Source of the DNA: RGIG9115 sp045648165
GTDB lineage: Bacteria; Bacillota; Clostridia; UBA1381
Assembly (NCBI GenBank): GCA_045648165.1
Contig: JAZRNL010000016.1
Coordinates: 1 to 34,417, forward strand
Length of the DNA stretch: 34,417 nt
Direction of reading: 5' to 3'
The translations under genes and the position numbers were made by a program. This document shows positions 7,267 through 16,900 of this stretch, in pieces. Position 1 is the stretch's first letter. Every line of letters begins with the position of its first letter. The notes beneath the pieces were generated by a model. The model saw only the letters and a program-made list of their open reading frames with translations. It ran no database searches and was not told the origin of the DNA.

Positions 7267-8125
7267 GGGATTTTAAAATTTCTTCATCAAATTCATCAAT
7301 TTCATCATTTTTGCGGCCGTTTTTAAGAGTTTTTACCTCATCTCCCAAAAATTCGTGAGCAGCTGTATCAGATGCATTATCAAGCTTTACATACACCTTA
7401 TTTTTAAGAACATTAATGCTCTCTACCCTGCCATCACCGGAAGGGGTTTTTACTGTTGCTCCCACTCTTGGAAGATTTTTTATCAGATATTCATAGCCTT
7501 CCTGCTCATAGTTGAGACAACACATCAGCCTGCCGCAGGCGCCTGAAATCTTAGTAGGATTAAGTGAAAGTCCTTGCTCCTTGGCCATTTTTATAGAAAC
7601 GGGAGCGAACTCACCCATAAACTGCGAACAACATATATTGCGTCCGCAAACACCTATACTGCCCACTGTTTTTGCTTCGTCCCTCACGCCGATTTGCCTC
7701 AGCTCTATACGGGTACGGAAAATAGTTGCAAGGTCCTTTACAAGTTCTCTGAAATCTATTCTCCCCTCAGCGGTGAAGTAGAACAAAAGCTTACTGCCGT
7801 CAAAAGTATACTCGGCATCTACAAGCTTCATTTCGAGATTATGATTGCGGATTTTTTCTTCACATATTTTAAATGCGTCTTTTTCTTTTTTTCTGTTCTG
7901 GGAATTTACATCCACATCCTTAGGAGTAGCTATGCGAACTATATCCTTAAGGGGTTTTTCAAACTCACCGTCATCTATTTCCTTTACAAGTACAACCTCT
8001 GCAAATTCAATACCGCGGGCGGTTTCAACAATTACCCTGTCATTCTCCTTTACTTCAAGACCGGCAGGGTTGAAATAATATATTTTACCTACAGGTTTAA
8101 ATCTTACACCTACAATTTTTTTCAT
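7256..8125 (-). CDS. ricT: PSP1-domain regulatory protein RicT (YaaT)
   Basis: RicT is part of the Ric (Y-) complex that in Bacillus carries iron-sulfur clusters and promotes RNase Y-dependent mRNA maturation, sporulation and biofilm entry. The 289-aa sequence begins KKIVGVRFKPVGKIYYFNP, typical of YaaT. It carries the cysteine-rich PSP1 core, with C160 and the pairs C165-C166 and C202-C203 (GRNICCSQF, ACGRLMCCLNYEQ) plus C197 and C88. The C-terminal tail is acidic. The ATG at 8125 lies 13-14 bases after GGGAG, a slightly long spacing. It follows the repeat protein gene by 27 bp and is probably co-transcribed. ricA and ricF are not in the window. Confidence 0.9.
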   Translation of the reverse strand: MKKIVGVRFKPVGKIYYFNPAGLEVKENDRVIVETARGIEFAEVVLVKEIDDGEFEKPLKDIVRIATPKDVDVNSQNRKKEKDAFKICEEKIRNHNLEMKLVDAEYTFDGSKLLFYFTAEGRIDFRELVKDLATIFRTRIELRQIGVRDEAKTVGSIGVCGRNICCSQFMGEFAPVSIKMAKEQGLSLNPTKISGACGRLMCCLNYEQEGYEYLIKNLPRVGATVKTPSGDGRVESINVLKNKVYVKLDNASDTAAHEFLGDEVKTLKNGRKNDEIDEFDEEILKSLEE

Positions 8126-8152
8126 TGAAGAACTGTTTTCTCCCTTCAGAAA

Positions 8153-9007
8153 TCACTTTTTCTTTTTCTTAAGACCACCGTCAATATCACGGTTTATTGC
8201 TGCATTGATATCTCCGTCAATCGGATTATAAGTACTAAGCTTTCTCACAAATGTAACAATATAATTATCGTCTACAATCGGCTGCCTTGCAACCTTAAGC
8301 TTATTATCTTCAAGGATTATTGCAAATCTTGTTCCGTCGCCCAGTAGGTTCCATACAAATCTGTCGTCCATAAGAACAAGGCCTTCACCTGTTAGCTTAT
8401 TATCCTCTGTACCAAGCAAAAATCCGTTACGGTCCTTCATCTCAGCACGGAGATATGTAATATTCTCAGGGCTTACAGTAGCTGTGATTTCAAGGTCAAT
8501 AGCGTGCTCTTTGCAGTACCACTTATCTACGAATGTAATGGCACGGCTAAGCTCTGCAATACGTTCAGTTACATCAAGATAAGATGTAGGAAGACGCTTA
8601 TAACCTTCATAAGCGGAAGTCAACTCACCATTCTGTGCAAGATACATAGCTCTGGCATATTCAACAGAATCCTGAAGATCGGAAGAATCTTTATAGCCTG
8701 AGCTTTGGGAATTAAGACGCTCAAGGATTGCCAATGCATCATCGTACTTATTCTCATCAATAAATTTGAATGCCATCTGATATTCAATTTCATTGGTATA
8801 TTCTTCAAGAAGCTGTTCAGAATCTTTATATTCACCTATAAGTGATATTTTTTGACGGGCTGTTTCATAATCACCACTTTCAGCTAAAGCCACTGCTTCC
8901 TCGTACTTAACTTTAAGTTCGCTATGTTGCCTTACATATATCAGCAAACTTATAATAAATACAACGGCAGTACTTATTATAAGTGTCATTTTAATCTTTT
9001 TGTTCAT
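8153..9007 (-). CDS. Membrane-anchored TPR-like repeat protein of unknown function
   Basis: The product is 284 aa with an N-terminal membrane anchor (residues about 7-25, MTLIISTAVVFIISLLIYV) and no cleavage site, so most of it should lie outside the membrane. Residues about 35-150 contain helical repeats with the SGDYETARQKI...YKDSEQLLEEY pattern, repeated as NKYDDALAILERL...YKDSSDLQDSV. This is the TPR-like YKDS repeat common in clostridial surface proteins. The last third is beta-rich, followed by a lysine tail (GGLKKKKK). The ribosome binding site AAAGGAG overlaps the stop of the preceding gene, so the two are translationally linked. I cannot assign a function. Confidence 0.75.
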   Translation of the reverse strand: MNKKIKMTLIISTAVVFIISLLIYVRQHSELKVKYEEAVALAESGDYETARQKISLIGEYKDSEQLLEEYTNEIEYQMAFKFIDENKYDDALAILERLNSQSSGYKDSSDLQDSVEYARAMYLAQNGELTSAYEGYKRLPTSYLDVTERIAELSRAITFVDKWYCKEHAIDLEITATVSPENITYLRAEMKDRNGFLLGTEDNKLTGEGLVLMDDRFVWNLLGDGTRFAIILEDNKLKVARQPIVDDNYIVTFVRKLSTYNPIDGDINAAINRDIDGGLKKKKK

Positions 9008-9019
9008 TGGTCTACTCCT

Positions 9020-9457
9020 TTATTCCCTTTCGCTATCCAAGGTAATTATATAATGCACATACTCTCCGGCAATCCTTAAAAAATCGCTCATTTCGTATGT
9101 GGCTCTCTCACCTGTAAAAATCACTGCTGTGCTTTCATTTGCCATCCGCTGTACAAAATCAGCAAGAATTTTAGACGTTGCAGATTTCCCGCACAGCGAC
9201 TTAACACCTTTTATTACTACAAAACAATAATTACTCAGATGTTTTATTTTTTCTATGTCAAAGGCTTCATTCATAACAAAATCGTTATAGTCAAAAACAG
9301 CCGTATCCTTTCTGTCGGCAAAAATCAAATCTATAATCATATCATCTGCCACGCCGTCAGGATCTTCCAGGACGATAACGGGGCGAGCACCATTTGTTAC
9401 GGTGAGCTCAAGGAGCTCATATGCTCTGTCTTTTGTTAAAGATAAATTAAAAGCCAT
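9020..9457 (-). CDS. Hypothetical protein resembling a degenerate P-loop/AAA+ domain
   Basis: The protein is 145 aa from the ATG at 9457. That start is supported by a GGAAGG ribosome binding site and by a promoter (9477-9505) that would lie inside any longer ORF. I do not recognise a named family. It shows alternating hydrophobic strands (PVIVLEDPDG, NYCFVVIKGVKSL, STAVIFTGER, YVHYIITLD). Their order and spacing recall the Walker A, Walker B and sensor-1 strands of DnaA/Hda-like AAA+ ATPases, but the Walker A lysine and the Walker B acidic pair are missing. If the likeness is real it would be a non-hydrolysing member. It is followed, with overlapping signals, by the membrane repeat protein gene. 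Confidence 0.65.
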   Translation of the reverse strand: MAFNLSLTKDRAYELLELTVTNGARPVIVLEDPDGVADDMIIDLIFADRKDTAVFDYNDFVMNEAFDIEKIKHLSNYCFVVIKGVKSLCGKSATSKILADFVQRMANESTAVIFTGERATYEMSDFLRIAGEYVHYIITLDSERE

Positions 9458-9476
9458 AAAAAACACATCCTTCCCT

Positions 9477-9505
9477 ATTCTAACACATAAGAGGATTTTT
9501 GTCAA
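9477..9505 (-). promoter_or_regulatory. SigA promoter downstream of proA
   Basis: Read leftward, TTGACA (9500-9505), a 17-bp spacer and TAGAAT (9477-9482). It sits just after the proA stop codon and drives the 9457 gene with a very short leader. Confidence 0.75.
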
Positions 9506-9514
9506 TGTTTTTTG

Positions 9515-10747
9515 TCATCTAATTTGGCCGTTGCCGTATATAATATACTTTGAAGAAGTCAAAGCCGCAAGTCCCATGGGGCCTCTTGCATGCATTTTCT
9601 GAGTGCTGATACCGATTTCTGCTCCGAAGCCGAATTCAAATCCATCGGTAAATCTGGTTGATGCATTTACGTAAACCGCCGCCGCATCAACATTATTTAA
9701 GAATTTTTGCGAAATTTCATAATTATTAGTAACTATAGCCTCTGAATGTTTTGTGTTATAACGGTTTATATGCGCTATAGCTTCATCGGAATTCTCAACA
9801 AGCTTAAGAGAGATTATATAATCGTTATATTCTTCATACCAATCGTCTTCGGTAGCCTTTGGTAAATCAGGATAAAGCTTCGCCGCCTTTTCACAGACAC
9901 GAACCTCTACATTGTGCTCAAGAAGTGAATTTACAAGGTCATTTATACCGCTGAATTCTTCGTCTATAAGAACAGTTTCGCAGGCATTGCAAACAGACGG
10001 TCTTGACACCTTGGCATTTATAAGAATTTCTTTTGCCATTTGGGGATCTGCCGTTTTTTCTATATAAACATGGCAATTTCCTGCCGCCGTTTCAATTACG
10101 GGAACTGTGGCATTTTCCACCACGCTTTTTATAAGACCCTTTCCACCGCGAGGGATAAGTACGTCAACATACCCTGACAATTTCATGAGAGCAGTTGCGG
10201 TTTCCCTTGAAGTATCTTCTATTATGTTAAGGCTACCCTCCGGAACACCTACACCATATGCTGCATCCTGCATTACCTTCATTATTGCAATGTTGGAATT
10301 TATTGCCTCCTTGCCGCCTCTTAAGATAACGCTGTTTGAAGTTTTAAGACAAAGCGCTGCCGCATCAGCAGTTACATTAGGCCGGGCTTCATATATAATT
10401 GCCACTACTCCGAGAGGTACTCTTTTTTCACCGATTACAAGACCGTTAGGACGATTCCACATACGCTTTACCTCACCTATAGGATCGTCAAGTTCTGCTA
10501 CTTTACGTACTCCATCTGCCATTGCATAAATCCTGGATTTATCAAGCTTAAGCCTGTCAATCATCGGGTCGGGCACGCCGTTTCTGCTTGCATTTTCAAT
10601 ATCAATTGCATTTGCAGCGAGTATTTCATCTGCCCGGGCTTCCAAGGCATCTGCTATCGCCGTAAGGGCTTCATTTTTACAATTGCATCCTTCAAGAGCA
10701 TATGCGGCTTTTTTTGCCGCTTCGCCAATAGCTTCAAGTGAAGTCAT
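9515..10747 (-). CDS. proA: Gamma-glutamyl phosphate reductase (ProA)
   Basis: ProA catalyses NADPH-dependent reduction of gamma-glutamyl phosphate to glutamate semialdehyde, the second step of proline synthesis. The 410 residues match the family length. It has the aldehyde dehydrogenase-like fold with RVPLGVVAIIYEARPNVT (109-126), the glycine-rich IPRGGKGLI (about 198-206), and the catalytic cysteine in RPSVCNACET (C253). The C-terminal FGFGAEIGISTQKMHARGPMGL block is characteristic. Its ATG overlaps the proB stop as ATGA (10744-10747), so translation is coupled. A SigA promoter for the next gene starts right after its stop. Confidence 0.95.
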   Translation of the reverse strand: MTSLEAIGEAAKKAAYALEGCNCKNEALTAIADALEARADEILAANAIDIENASRNGVPDPMIDRLKLDKSRIYAMADGVRKVAELDDPIGEVKRMWNRPNGLVIGEKRVPLGVVAIIYEARPNVTADAAALCLKTSNSVILRGGKEAINSNIAIMKVMQDAAYGVGVPEGSLNIIEDTSRETATALMKLSGYVDVLIPRGGKGLIKSVVENATVPVIETAAGNCHVYIEKTADPQMAKEILINAKVSRPSVCNACETVLIDEEFSGINDLVNSLLEHNVEVRVCEKAAKLYPDLPKATEDDWYEEYNDYIISLKLVENSDEAIAHINRYNTKHSEAIVTNNYEISQKFLNNVDAAAVYVNASTRFTDGFEFGFGAEIGISTQKMHARGPMGLAALTSSKYIIYGNGQIR

Positions 10748-11565
10748 CTCTCATCCTCCCGGTCAATATGGTTGTTGGAAACAAACAAAGTTCCCACACT
10801 CTTACCTTCTAAAATATCGTAAAGGCTATCGATGTTCTCTCCGTTTGTGATTATCATATTAATTCCTGAATTTGTTGCTATTTCAGCTGCATCAAGCTTT
10901 GTAATCATACCGCCTGTACCTCTGTTTGAACCTACGCCCCCTGCGAGAGAACGGACTGATGCAATATCGGTTACACAGCTTATGAGCTTTGCATCCTTGT
11001 TCTTATGGGGATCACTGTCATAAAATCCGTCAATATCAGAGAAAAGAACCAGTAAATCAGCATCCACAAAATCTGCAACAATGGCAGAAAGTGTGTCGTT
11101 ATCCCCAAATTCTATTTCTTCAACAGAAATAGTATCGTTTTCATTTACAATAGGAATTATGCCCATCTCAAGCAGTGCATTGAAAGTATTCTGAGTATTT
11201 CTCTTACGCCGCGGGATTGCAATATCATCCTTCGTAAGAAGAATCTGCGCTACAGTATTGTTATACTCAGAAAAAAGTTTATCATAAAGGAACATAAGCT
11301 CACACTGCCCCACTGCCGCCACCGCTTGCTTATAACGGGTTTCTGCAGGCTTTTCGGGAAGACCCAGCTTTCCTACCGCAATACCGATTGCGCCGGAAGA
11401 AACAAGTATAATCTCCTTGCCGCTGTTATGCAGGTCTGATAAAATCATTGCAAGTCTGTCCATAAGCTTAAGGTTCAGCTTTCCTGTTTCATATGTAAGG
11501 GTAGAGGTTCCCACCTTTACCACTATTCTTTGTGCCTTTTTTATTTCATGATATACGTTTTTCAT
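10744..11565 (-). CDS. proB: Glutamate 5-kinase (ProB), kinase domain only
   Basis: ProB phosphorylates glutamate with ATP, the first step of proline synthesis. The start is placed at the ATG at 11565. It has AGAGGAAG upstream and overlaps the stop of the dehydrogenase gene as ATGA. The protein is then 273 aa. The amino-acid-kinase fold is clear: RIVVKVGTSTLT near the N-terminus, LVSSGAIGIAVGKLGL, NENDTIS...GDNDTLSA, LFSDIDGFYDSDP and GTGGMITKLDAA. The C-terminal PUA domain found in the E. coli enzyme (367 aa) is missing, as in some other bacteria. Proline feedback control sits in the kinase domain, so lack of PUA does not imply loss of regulation. Confidence 0.93.
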   Translation of the reverse strand: MKNVYHEIKKAQRIVVKVGTSTLTYETGKLNLKLMDRLAMILSDLHNSGKEIILVSSGAIGIAVGKLGLPEKPAETRYKQAVAAVGQCELMFLYDKLFSEYNNTVAQILLTKDDIAIPRRKRNTQNTFNALLEMGIIPIVNENDTISVEEIEFGDNDTLSAIVADFVDADLLVLFSDIDGFYDSDPHKNKDAKLISCVTDIASVRSLAGGVGSNRGTGGMITKLDAAEIATNSGINMIITNGENIDSLYDILEGKSVGTLFVSNNHIDREDER

Positions 11566-12503
11566 ACAATTCTTCCTCTGCTTCCGCCTGAATAGAACGA
11601 TTTTATATTTTCGGATATTTCTGTCATACACCTTAATCTGGATTCATAGGCTCCCCATGCCATATGGGGTGTAAGAATTACATTATCCATATGCTTTACG
11701 GTGTTATATGGATGATTTTCCGGATATGGCTCAGTAGAATACACATCCACTCCGAGACCTGATATTTTCCCGGATTTTACCCCATCAGCAACTGCCGCTT
11801 CATCAAAAACGCCTCCCCGGGCAACATTTATAAGAATGGGCTTATTTTCACACATATCAAGCTCCCTTGCGCCGATTAAGCCGGCGGTTTCCTCTGTGAG
11901 AGGTGTGTGCACTGATATAATATGGCTTTCTTTCAGGATTTCTTCAAGTGTAGATGCATTTTCATCTTCACTCAAACGGGAATAAATCACCCTGCATCCA
12001 AGGGCTCTTGCCGCTTCTGCAACCTTCTTCCCTATATTGCCCATACCGATTATTCCCCAGGTTTTACCTGCGAGCTCGTAATAAACAGGTTGAAGTTTGT
12101 TCTGCACCCCGCTTTTTGTATATTCCCCTGACTCTGTATATCTGCAATATTCAGTGAGATGGCAGGCAAGGGAAAGTGCCATTGCAACTGTTACCTGCGA
12201 TACACTCCACGCAGAGTAACCCACCACATTACAAAGCGCTATACCCCTTTTTTTACAATACTCAGTATCCACATTATCGTATCCGGTAGCCGCAACGCAT
12301 ATAAGCTTAAGGTTTTTAACAAAAACAAGGTTCGAAGCATTCAGTTTAACCTTGTTTATTACAATAACCTCTGCATCGCCTATGTGGTCAACTACTTCCT
12401 CCGGAGAAGTAGTGGGGTAAATAACTGTTTCACCTAAAGAGGTTATCATATCAAAACACATATCATCGCCAAGTGTGGCGGAATCCAGTATTGAAATTTT
12501 CAT
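11562..12503 (-). CDS. D-2-hydroxyacid dehydrogenase (NAD-dependent)
   Basis: The protein is 313 aa from the ATG at 12503, chosen for its GGAGG ribosome binding site. It has the full layout of the D-isomer-specific 2-hydroxyacid dehydrogenases. A substrate domain is followed by a Rossmann domain with GIIGMGNIGKKVAEAA. The catalytic triad shows as Arg in INVARGGVFDE, Glu in YSTEPYPENHP and His in LTPHMAWGAYE. Glycerate/hydroxypyruvate-type or related substrates are likely, but cannot be settled by sight. Its stop overlaps the proB start (ATGA), so it is the first cistron of a coupled three-gene unit with proB and proA, an arrangement I do not recognise as standard. Confidence 0.88.
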   Translation of the reverse strand: MKISILDSATLGDDMCFDMITSLGETVIYPTTSPEEVVDHIGDAEVIVINKVKLNASNLVFVKNLKLICVAATGYDNVDTEYCKKRGIALCNVVGYSAWSVSQVTVAMALSLACHLTEYCRYTESGEYTKSGVQNKLQPVYYELAGKTWGIIGMGNIGKKVAEAARALGCRVIYSRLSEDENASTLEEILKESHIISVHTPLTEETAGLIGARELDMCENKPILINVARGGVFDEAAVADGVKSGKISGLGVDVYSTEPYPENHPYNTVKHMDNVILTPHMAWGAYESRLRCMTEISENIKSFYSGGSRGRIV

Positions 12504-12530
12504 AAAATGCCTCCAAAATATACCAATACC

Positions 12531-12566
12531 AAAAGGGGACAGGCAGTGCTTACGCACACCTATCCC
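12531..12566 (-). terminator. Possible terminator after pfkA
   Basis: In the leftward transcript GGGATAGGTG... (from 12566) pairs with GCCTGTCCC (ending about 12535) through a long stem with G-U pairs and one bulge. The loop is GTAA-like and four U follow. The short U-tract makes it a weak or attenuating terminator. Confidence 0.45.
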
Positions 12567-12573
12567 GCAGAAA

Positions 12574-13548
12574 TCATACAGAAAGCTTCTTTGCGAGCTT
12601 TATCATATCTTCCGGAAGTGTCTTTTTCTGTGCAAGACCTTCTTCTATGGGCATATCGGTAATTCTACCGTCTTTTATACAAATCACACGATTGCTCTTT
12701 CCTTCAAGAAGAAGCTCAACAGCGTGAGCACCCATTTTACTTGCAGTAACACGGTCACGAACTGTAGGACTTCCTCCTCTCTGGACATGACCTAAGATTG
12801 TTGCTCTTGACTCAATGCCGGTTTTTTCTTCAATTTCCTTTGCAAGTTCAATAACGCCTCCGATCCCTTCAGCAACAAGAACTATGCTATGACGCTTGCC
12901 TCTTGACTTACCTTCAAGAATAGGCCTTATAATATCTTCATCAAAATTCCATTCATATTCGGGAATAATTACTACATCCGCACCGCAGGCAATAGCTGCA
13001 TTAACCGCTATGTAACCTGCATTTCTGCCCATTACCTCAATTACAGAGCAACGGTCGTGGCTGGTTGCAGTATCACGGATTTTGTCAACCGCTTCTACAA
13101 CGGTATTAAGACAGGTGTCGTAACCTACAGTGTATTCACTACAGTCAATATCATTGTCGATAGTACCGGGAATTGCTACCGTGGGGAGACCTTCCGCACA
13201 CAAATCCTTTGCGCCTCTGAATGAGCCGTCACCGCCTATAACAACAAGGCCATCAAGTCCGAAAACTTTAGCAACGCCTACAGCTTTTTTAACGCCTGCA
13301 AGCTCCTTGAACTCTCGACAACGTGCTGTAAATAACGCCGTGCCGCCTCTCTGGAGTATATCTGATACACTTCTTGCATTCATTTCTATAAGGTCCCCGT
13401 TAATAAGACCGTTATATCCTCTTTTAACACCCATAACACGGATGTCGTGGTAAGCCGCAACACGAACAACAGCTCTTATTGCAGCATTCATTCCGGGGGC
13501 ATCGCCACCACTGGTAAGAACACCGATTGTTTTGATTCTATTTTCCAT
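12574..13548 (-). CDS. pfkA: ATP-dependent 6-phosphofructokinase
   Basis: PfkA phosphorylates fructose 6-phosphate, the committed step of glycolysis. The protein is 324 aa from the ATG at 13548, which has AAAGGG nine bases upstream; a GTG six codons earlier is less likely. Motifs of the bacterial ATP-PFK are GVLTSGGDAPGMNAAIRA (about 8-25), GGDGSFRGA, the catalytic TIDNDIDCSEYTVG (TIDND), EVMGRNAGYIA and the C-terminal GGSPTVRDRV. It follows the small DUF2007-like gene with only a few bases between stop and start. The dnaE-pfkA neighbourhood is conserved in Firmicutes. Confidence 0.95.
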   Translation of the reverse strand: MENRIKTIGVLTSGGDAPGMNAAIRAVVRVAAYHDIRVMGVKRGYNGLINGDLIEMNARSVSDILQRGGTALFTARCREFKELAGVKKAVGVAKVFGLDGLVVIGGDGSFRGAKDLCAEGLPTVAIPGTIDNDIDCSEYTVGYDTCLNTVVEAVDKIRDTATSHDRCSVIEVMGRNAGYIAVNAAIACGADVVIIPEYEWNFDEDIIRPILEGKSRGKRHSIVLVAEGIGGVIELAKEIEEKTGIESRATILGHVQRGGSPTVRDRVTASKMGAHAVELLLEGKSNRVICIKDGRITDMPIEEGLAQKKTLPEDMIKLAKKLSV

Positions 13549-13552
13549 TTCC

Positions 13553-13750
13553 TCAATCCCTTTCACTCATTATCAGCAGTTCCTGTGCCTCCCCCGCTTC
13601 TGTTTGCGGCACAAGAATATCATAAAACGCCTGACTTTCATCGTCATTCGTCTTCTTCTTAATCATAACGAGAATGCCGTGGCTTTCAAGAAGATTTCTA
13701 ATCTCAAGAACAGCCTCAATCCCTTTTACGAGATAAACAACAATCCACAT
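13553..13750 (-). CDS. Small DUF2007-like protein between dnaE and pfkA
   Basis: This 65-aa protein begins MWIVVYLVKGIEAVLEIRNLL and continues ESHGILVMIKKK..., ending in a helix rich in acidic residues. The pattern (strand, helix, EILVxIK strand, then YDILVPQTEAGEAQELL) resembles the small putative signal-transducing domain DUF2007, but the match is by eye only. The start has a good ribosome binding site (AAGGAGAG). The stop lies 5 bp before the pfkA start, so the two are probably coupled. A role connected with glycolysis would be inference from position alone. Confidence 0.7.
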   Translation of the reverse strand: MWIVVYLVKGIEAVLEIRNLLESHGILVMIKKKTNDDESQAFYDILVPQTEAGEAQELLIMSERD

Positions 13751-13906
13751 TTTTGCTCTCCTTACAGGTTTAGCGGCTCTGTTACTTCCGCCTTGCCCTA
13801 CATAATAATTTTTTTCAAAATACTCCGATTGTGTTCTATTTTAAACTATTTAGTCAAAAAAATCAATAGGTTTTTTTAAAATTACAGGCGTTTTCAAGTA
13901 TTTTTA

Positions 13907-16900
13907 CTATTTTGCTATAACATTGCCTGTTCCAAATAGCTTTTCAAGAGATTTTGCACATTTTTTCGACATATTTACGCTGTATTCCTTTGGGGTAGAC
14001 ACATATTTTTTCTCGTCGTTAAAATAAAGGATAACGGGGATGGTTCCTCTGTTTCGGGAAGCCAGGTCACCCAGAGCAGAAATCAAATCTTTGTTGTTGG
14101 TTTCCATTCTCACATAAACCTTTGAATAACTTTTTAATTCGATATCATCTATAAGCATTACTTCATCAACTGTAAGCTTGGCTTTTTCGTCTGCTCTCAC
14201 CGATGCGGCACCCCTGATTACAACAATGCCGCCTTCTTTAAGCTTCCCTGAAAATGTAGCATACACCTTAGGAAAAACAATAGCTTCTGCAGTGCCTGTA
14301 ATATCTTCAATCTCAAGGAAAGCCATCTGCGCACCGCTTTTAGTGGTCTTAACCTTCATACTGTTTATAATTGCACAAACAGCAAGAGAATCACCGTCGG
14401 AAATCCCGCCTTCCACAACTCTGTATTCTCCGTTTTCATCGCGTTCAGACGCGCTTATAAGCTTGTATATAGTGTCACGGGTTATCTGGCTTATGCGTTC
14501 TTCATATTCATCAAGAGGATGACCGGAAAAATAAATACCTGCTGTTTCCTTTTCCATTGCAAGAAGGTCAGCCTTACTGAATTCTTCCACATCGGGATAC
14601 TCAATATCAAAAGCTTCTTCCGCGCTTCCGCCCATATCAAACAGGCTCATCTGACCATCTATGTTGTTGCGTTTTGTCTGGGCAATTCCCTCCAGAGCAA
14701 ATTCATAAACCTGCATAAGCTGGGAACGCTTTACTCCCATAGAATCAAATGCACCGCATCTTATAAGAGATTCGAGAGCTCTTTTATTGAGATATCCTCC
14801 TGCCATACGTTCCAGAAAATCAGCAAAGTTTTTGAAACTGCCGTGTCTGTCGCGTTCCTCTACAATTTTCTGTATCACGTTTTTGCCCACATTTTTAATG
14901 GCAGAAAGTCCAAATCGTATTGCTCCGTCACTAACAGAGAAGCTGTCATAGCTTTCGTTTATATCCGGCGGAAGCCTGTCAATTCCCATCTCTGCACAAT
15001 TTTTAAGGTACACATTAATCTTACCCTGGTCATCAATACTTGAAATAAGTGCCGCCATAAATTCCTCAGGGTAAAAGGTTTTGAGGTAGGCTGTTCTGTA
15101 TGCCACAACCGCGTATGCCGCGGCATGGGATTTATTGAAAGCGTAGTTTGCAAAGTCACTCATCTCATCGAATATTGAAGATGCAACCTTTTCGTCAATA
15201 CCCCTACGAATACATCCTTCTATAATCACATTTCCGTTTTCGTCGTCAAGACCGTAAATAAAGTTTTTACGCTCAATTTCCATATCGGAAGCTTTTTTCT
15301 TGCTTATAACACGGCGCATACAATCTGCCTTGCCCAGGGAATATCCCGCAAGAGACTGAACTATCTGAAGAACCTGCTCCTGATACACCATAAATCCGTA
15401 AGTTACATTAAGAATATCCTCCAGTAGGGGATGCTTATATTTTATATCCTGAGGATGCTTTTTATTATGGATATAACTATGACGCTGGTTCATAGGTCCC
15501 GGACGGTAGATTGAAATTCCGGCAATGATATCTTCAAGACAATCAGGCTTCATTTCTTGCATAAAAGCCTTCATTCCGTCGCTTTCAAGCTGGAATACGC
15601 CATCGGTATTACCGGATGCAATAAGCTCATATACCTTGGGCTCATTATAGTCAAATTTTTCAGCATCAAGCTTTATACCGTGCGTTCTCTCCACAAGCTT
15701 TACTGCATTTTCAATAACCGTAAGATTGCGAAGTCCAAGAAAGTCCATTTTTAAAAGTCCCAGTTCCTCCACTGTATCTTTTGTAAACTGCGTTGTTACT
15801 GAATCCTTACCGTTATATACAGGTACATATCTTGTAATAGGCTCCCCAGTTATAACCACACCTGCCGCATGAGTTGAAGCATGACGCGGCAGTCCTTCAA
15901 GAGCTCTTGAAACAGTTATCAGTTCTCTTACATCGCTGTCATTATCATATAACTTTTTAAGCTCTGAGCTTACCTTTAAAGCCTCATCAAGAGTTATTTT
16001 AAAGTCGTTGGGTATAAGTTTTGCAACAGCATCACCCATTGCATATGGAAGAGCAAGAGCTCGTGCTACATCACGGACAACAAGCTTTGCTTTCATAGTT
16101 CCGAATGTGATTATCTGGGCAACCTGATCCTCCCCATACTTTTCAACTACATAGTCAATAACCTTCTGCCGTCCCTCGGGGGCAAAATCTATATCAATAT
16201 CAGGCATACTTACTCTTTCGGGATTAAGAAATCTTTCAAAAATAAGCTCATACTTTATAGGGTCAATATCTGTTATATGCAGGCAATAGGAAACAAGACT
16301 TCCTGCTGCACTGCCTCGGCCGGGCCCCACAGGCACGGAAACCGAACGGGCATATCGTATAAAATCCCACACAATAAGGAAATAGTCTACAAAACCCATA
16401 TGTTTTATTACAGATAGCTCATAATCAAGCCTTTTGTACATAGAATTATCAGGATTTTCGTACCTTTCAGCCAATCCGTCTCGGCAAAGCGAACATAGGT
16501 ATTCAAAGCTTTCTTTACCATCCGGAACTTCAAAGCTCGGCAGATGTCTTGTTTCAAAATCAAAGTCAACTTTGCATCTGTTTGCAATTTTCTGCGTGTT
16601 TTCAAGAGCTTCGGGAATGTTTCCAAAAATCCTTTCCATTTCATCAGGAGATTTAAGATAGAACTCCTCCGTTTCAAATCTCATACGTTCAGAATCACGG
16701 ACTGTTTTATCCGTTTGAATACACATTAATATATCCTGATACTTGGCATCCTCTCTTGAAATATAATGAACGTCATTCGTTGCAACAAGTCCTACTCCCA
16801 CTTCATTTGCAAGACGAATTAACCGGGGCAGAATCTGCCTTTGTTCACCAATTCCGTGGTCTTGCAATTCAATAAAATAATTATCCCTGCCAAGCGTATC

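Noticed and set aside
7512..8128. Several long plus-strand ORFs opposite ricT
   Set aside because: ricT has full family motifs and length; the plus-strand frames lack ribosome binding sites and give low-complexity, non-protein-like sequence.
13751..13906. Promoter or terminator between dnaE and the small DUF2007-like gene
   Set aside because: A TTGACT occurs, but no -10 at correct spacing, and no stem-loop with a U-tract was found.
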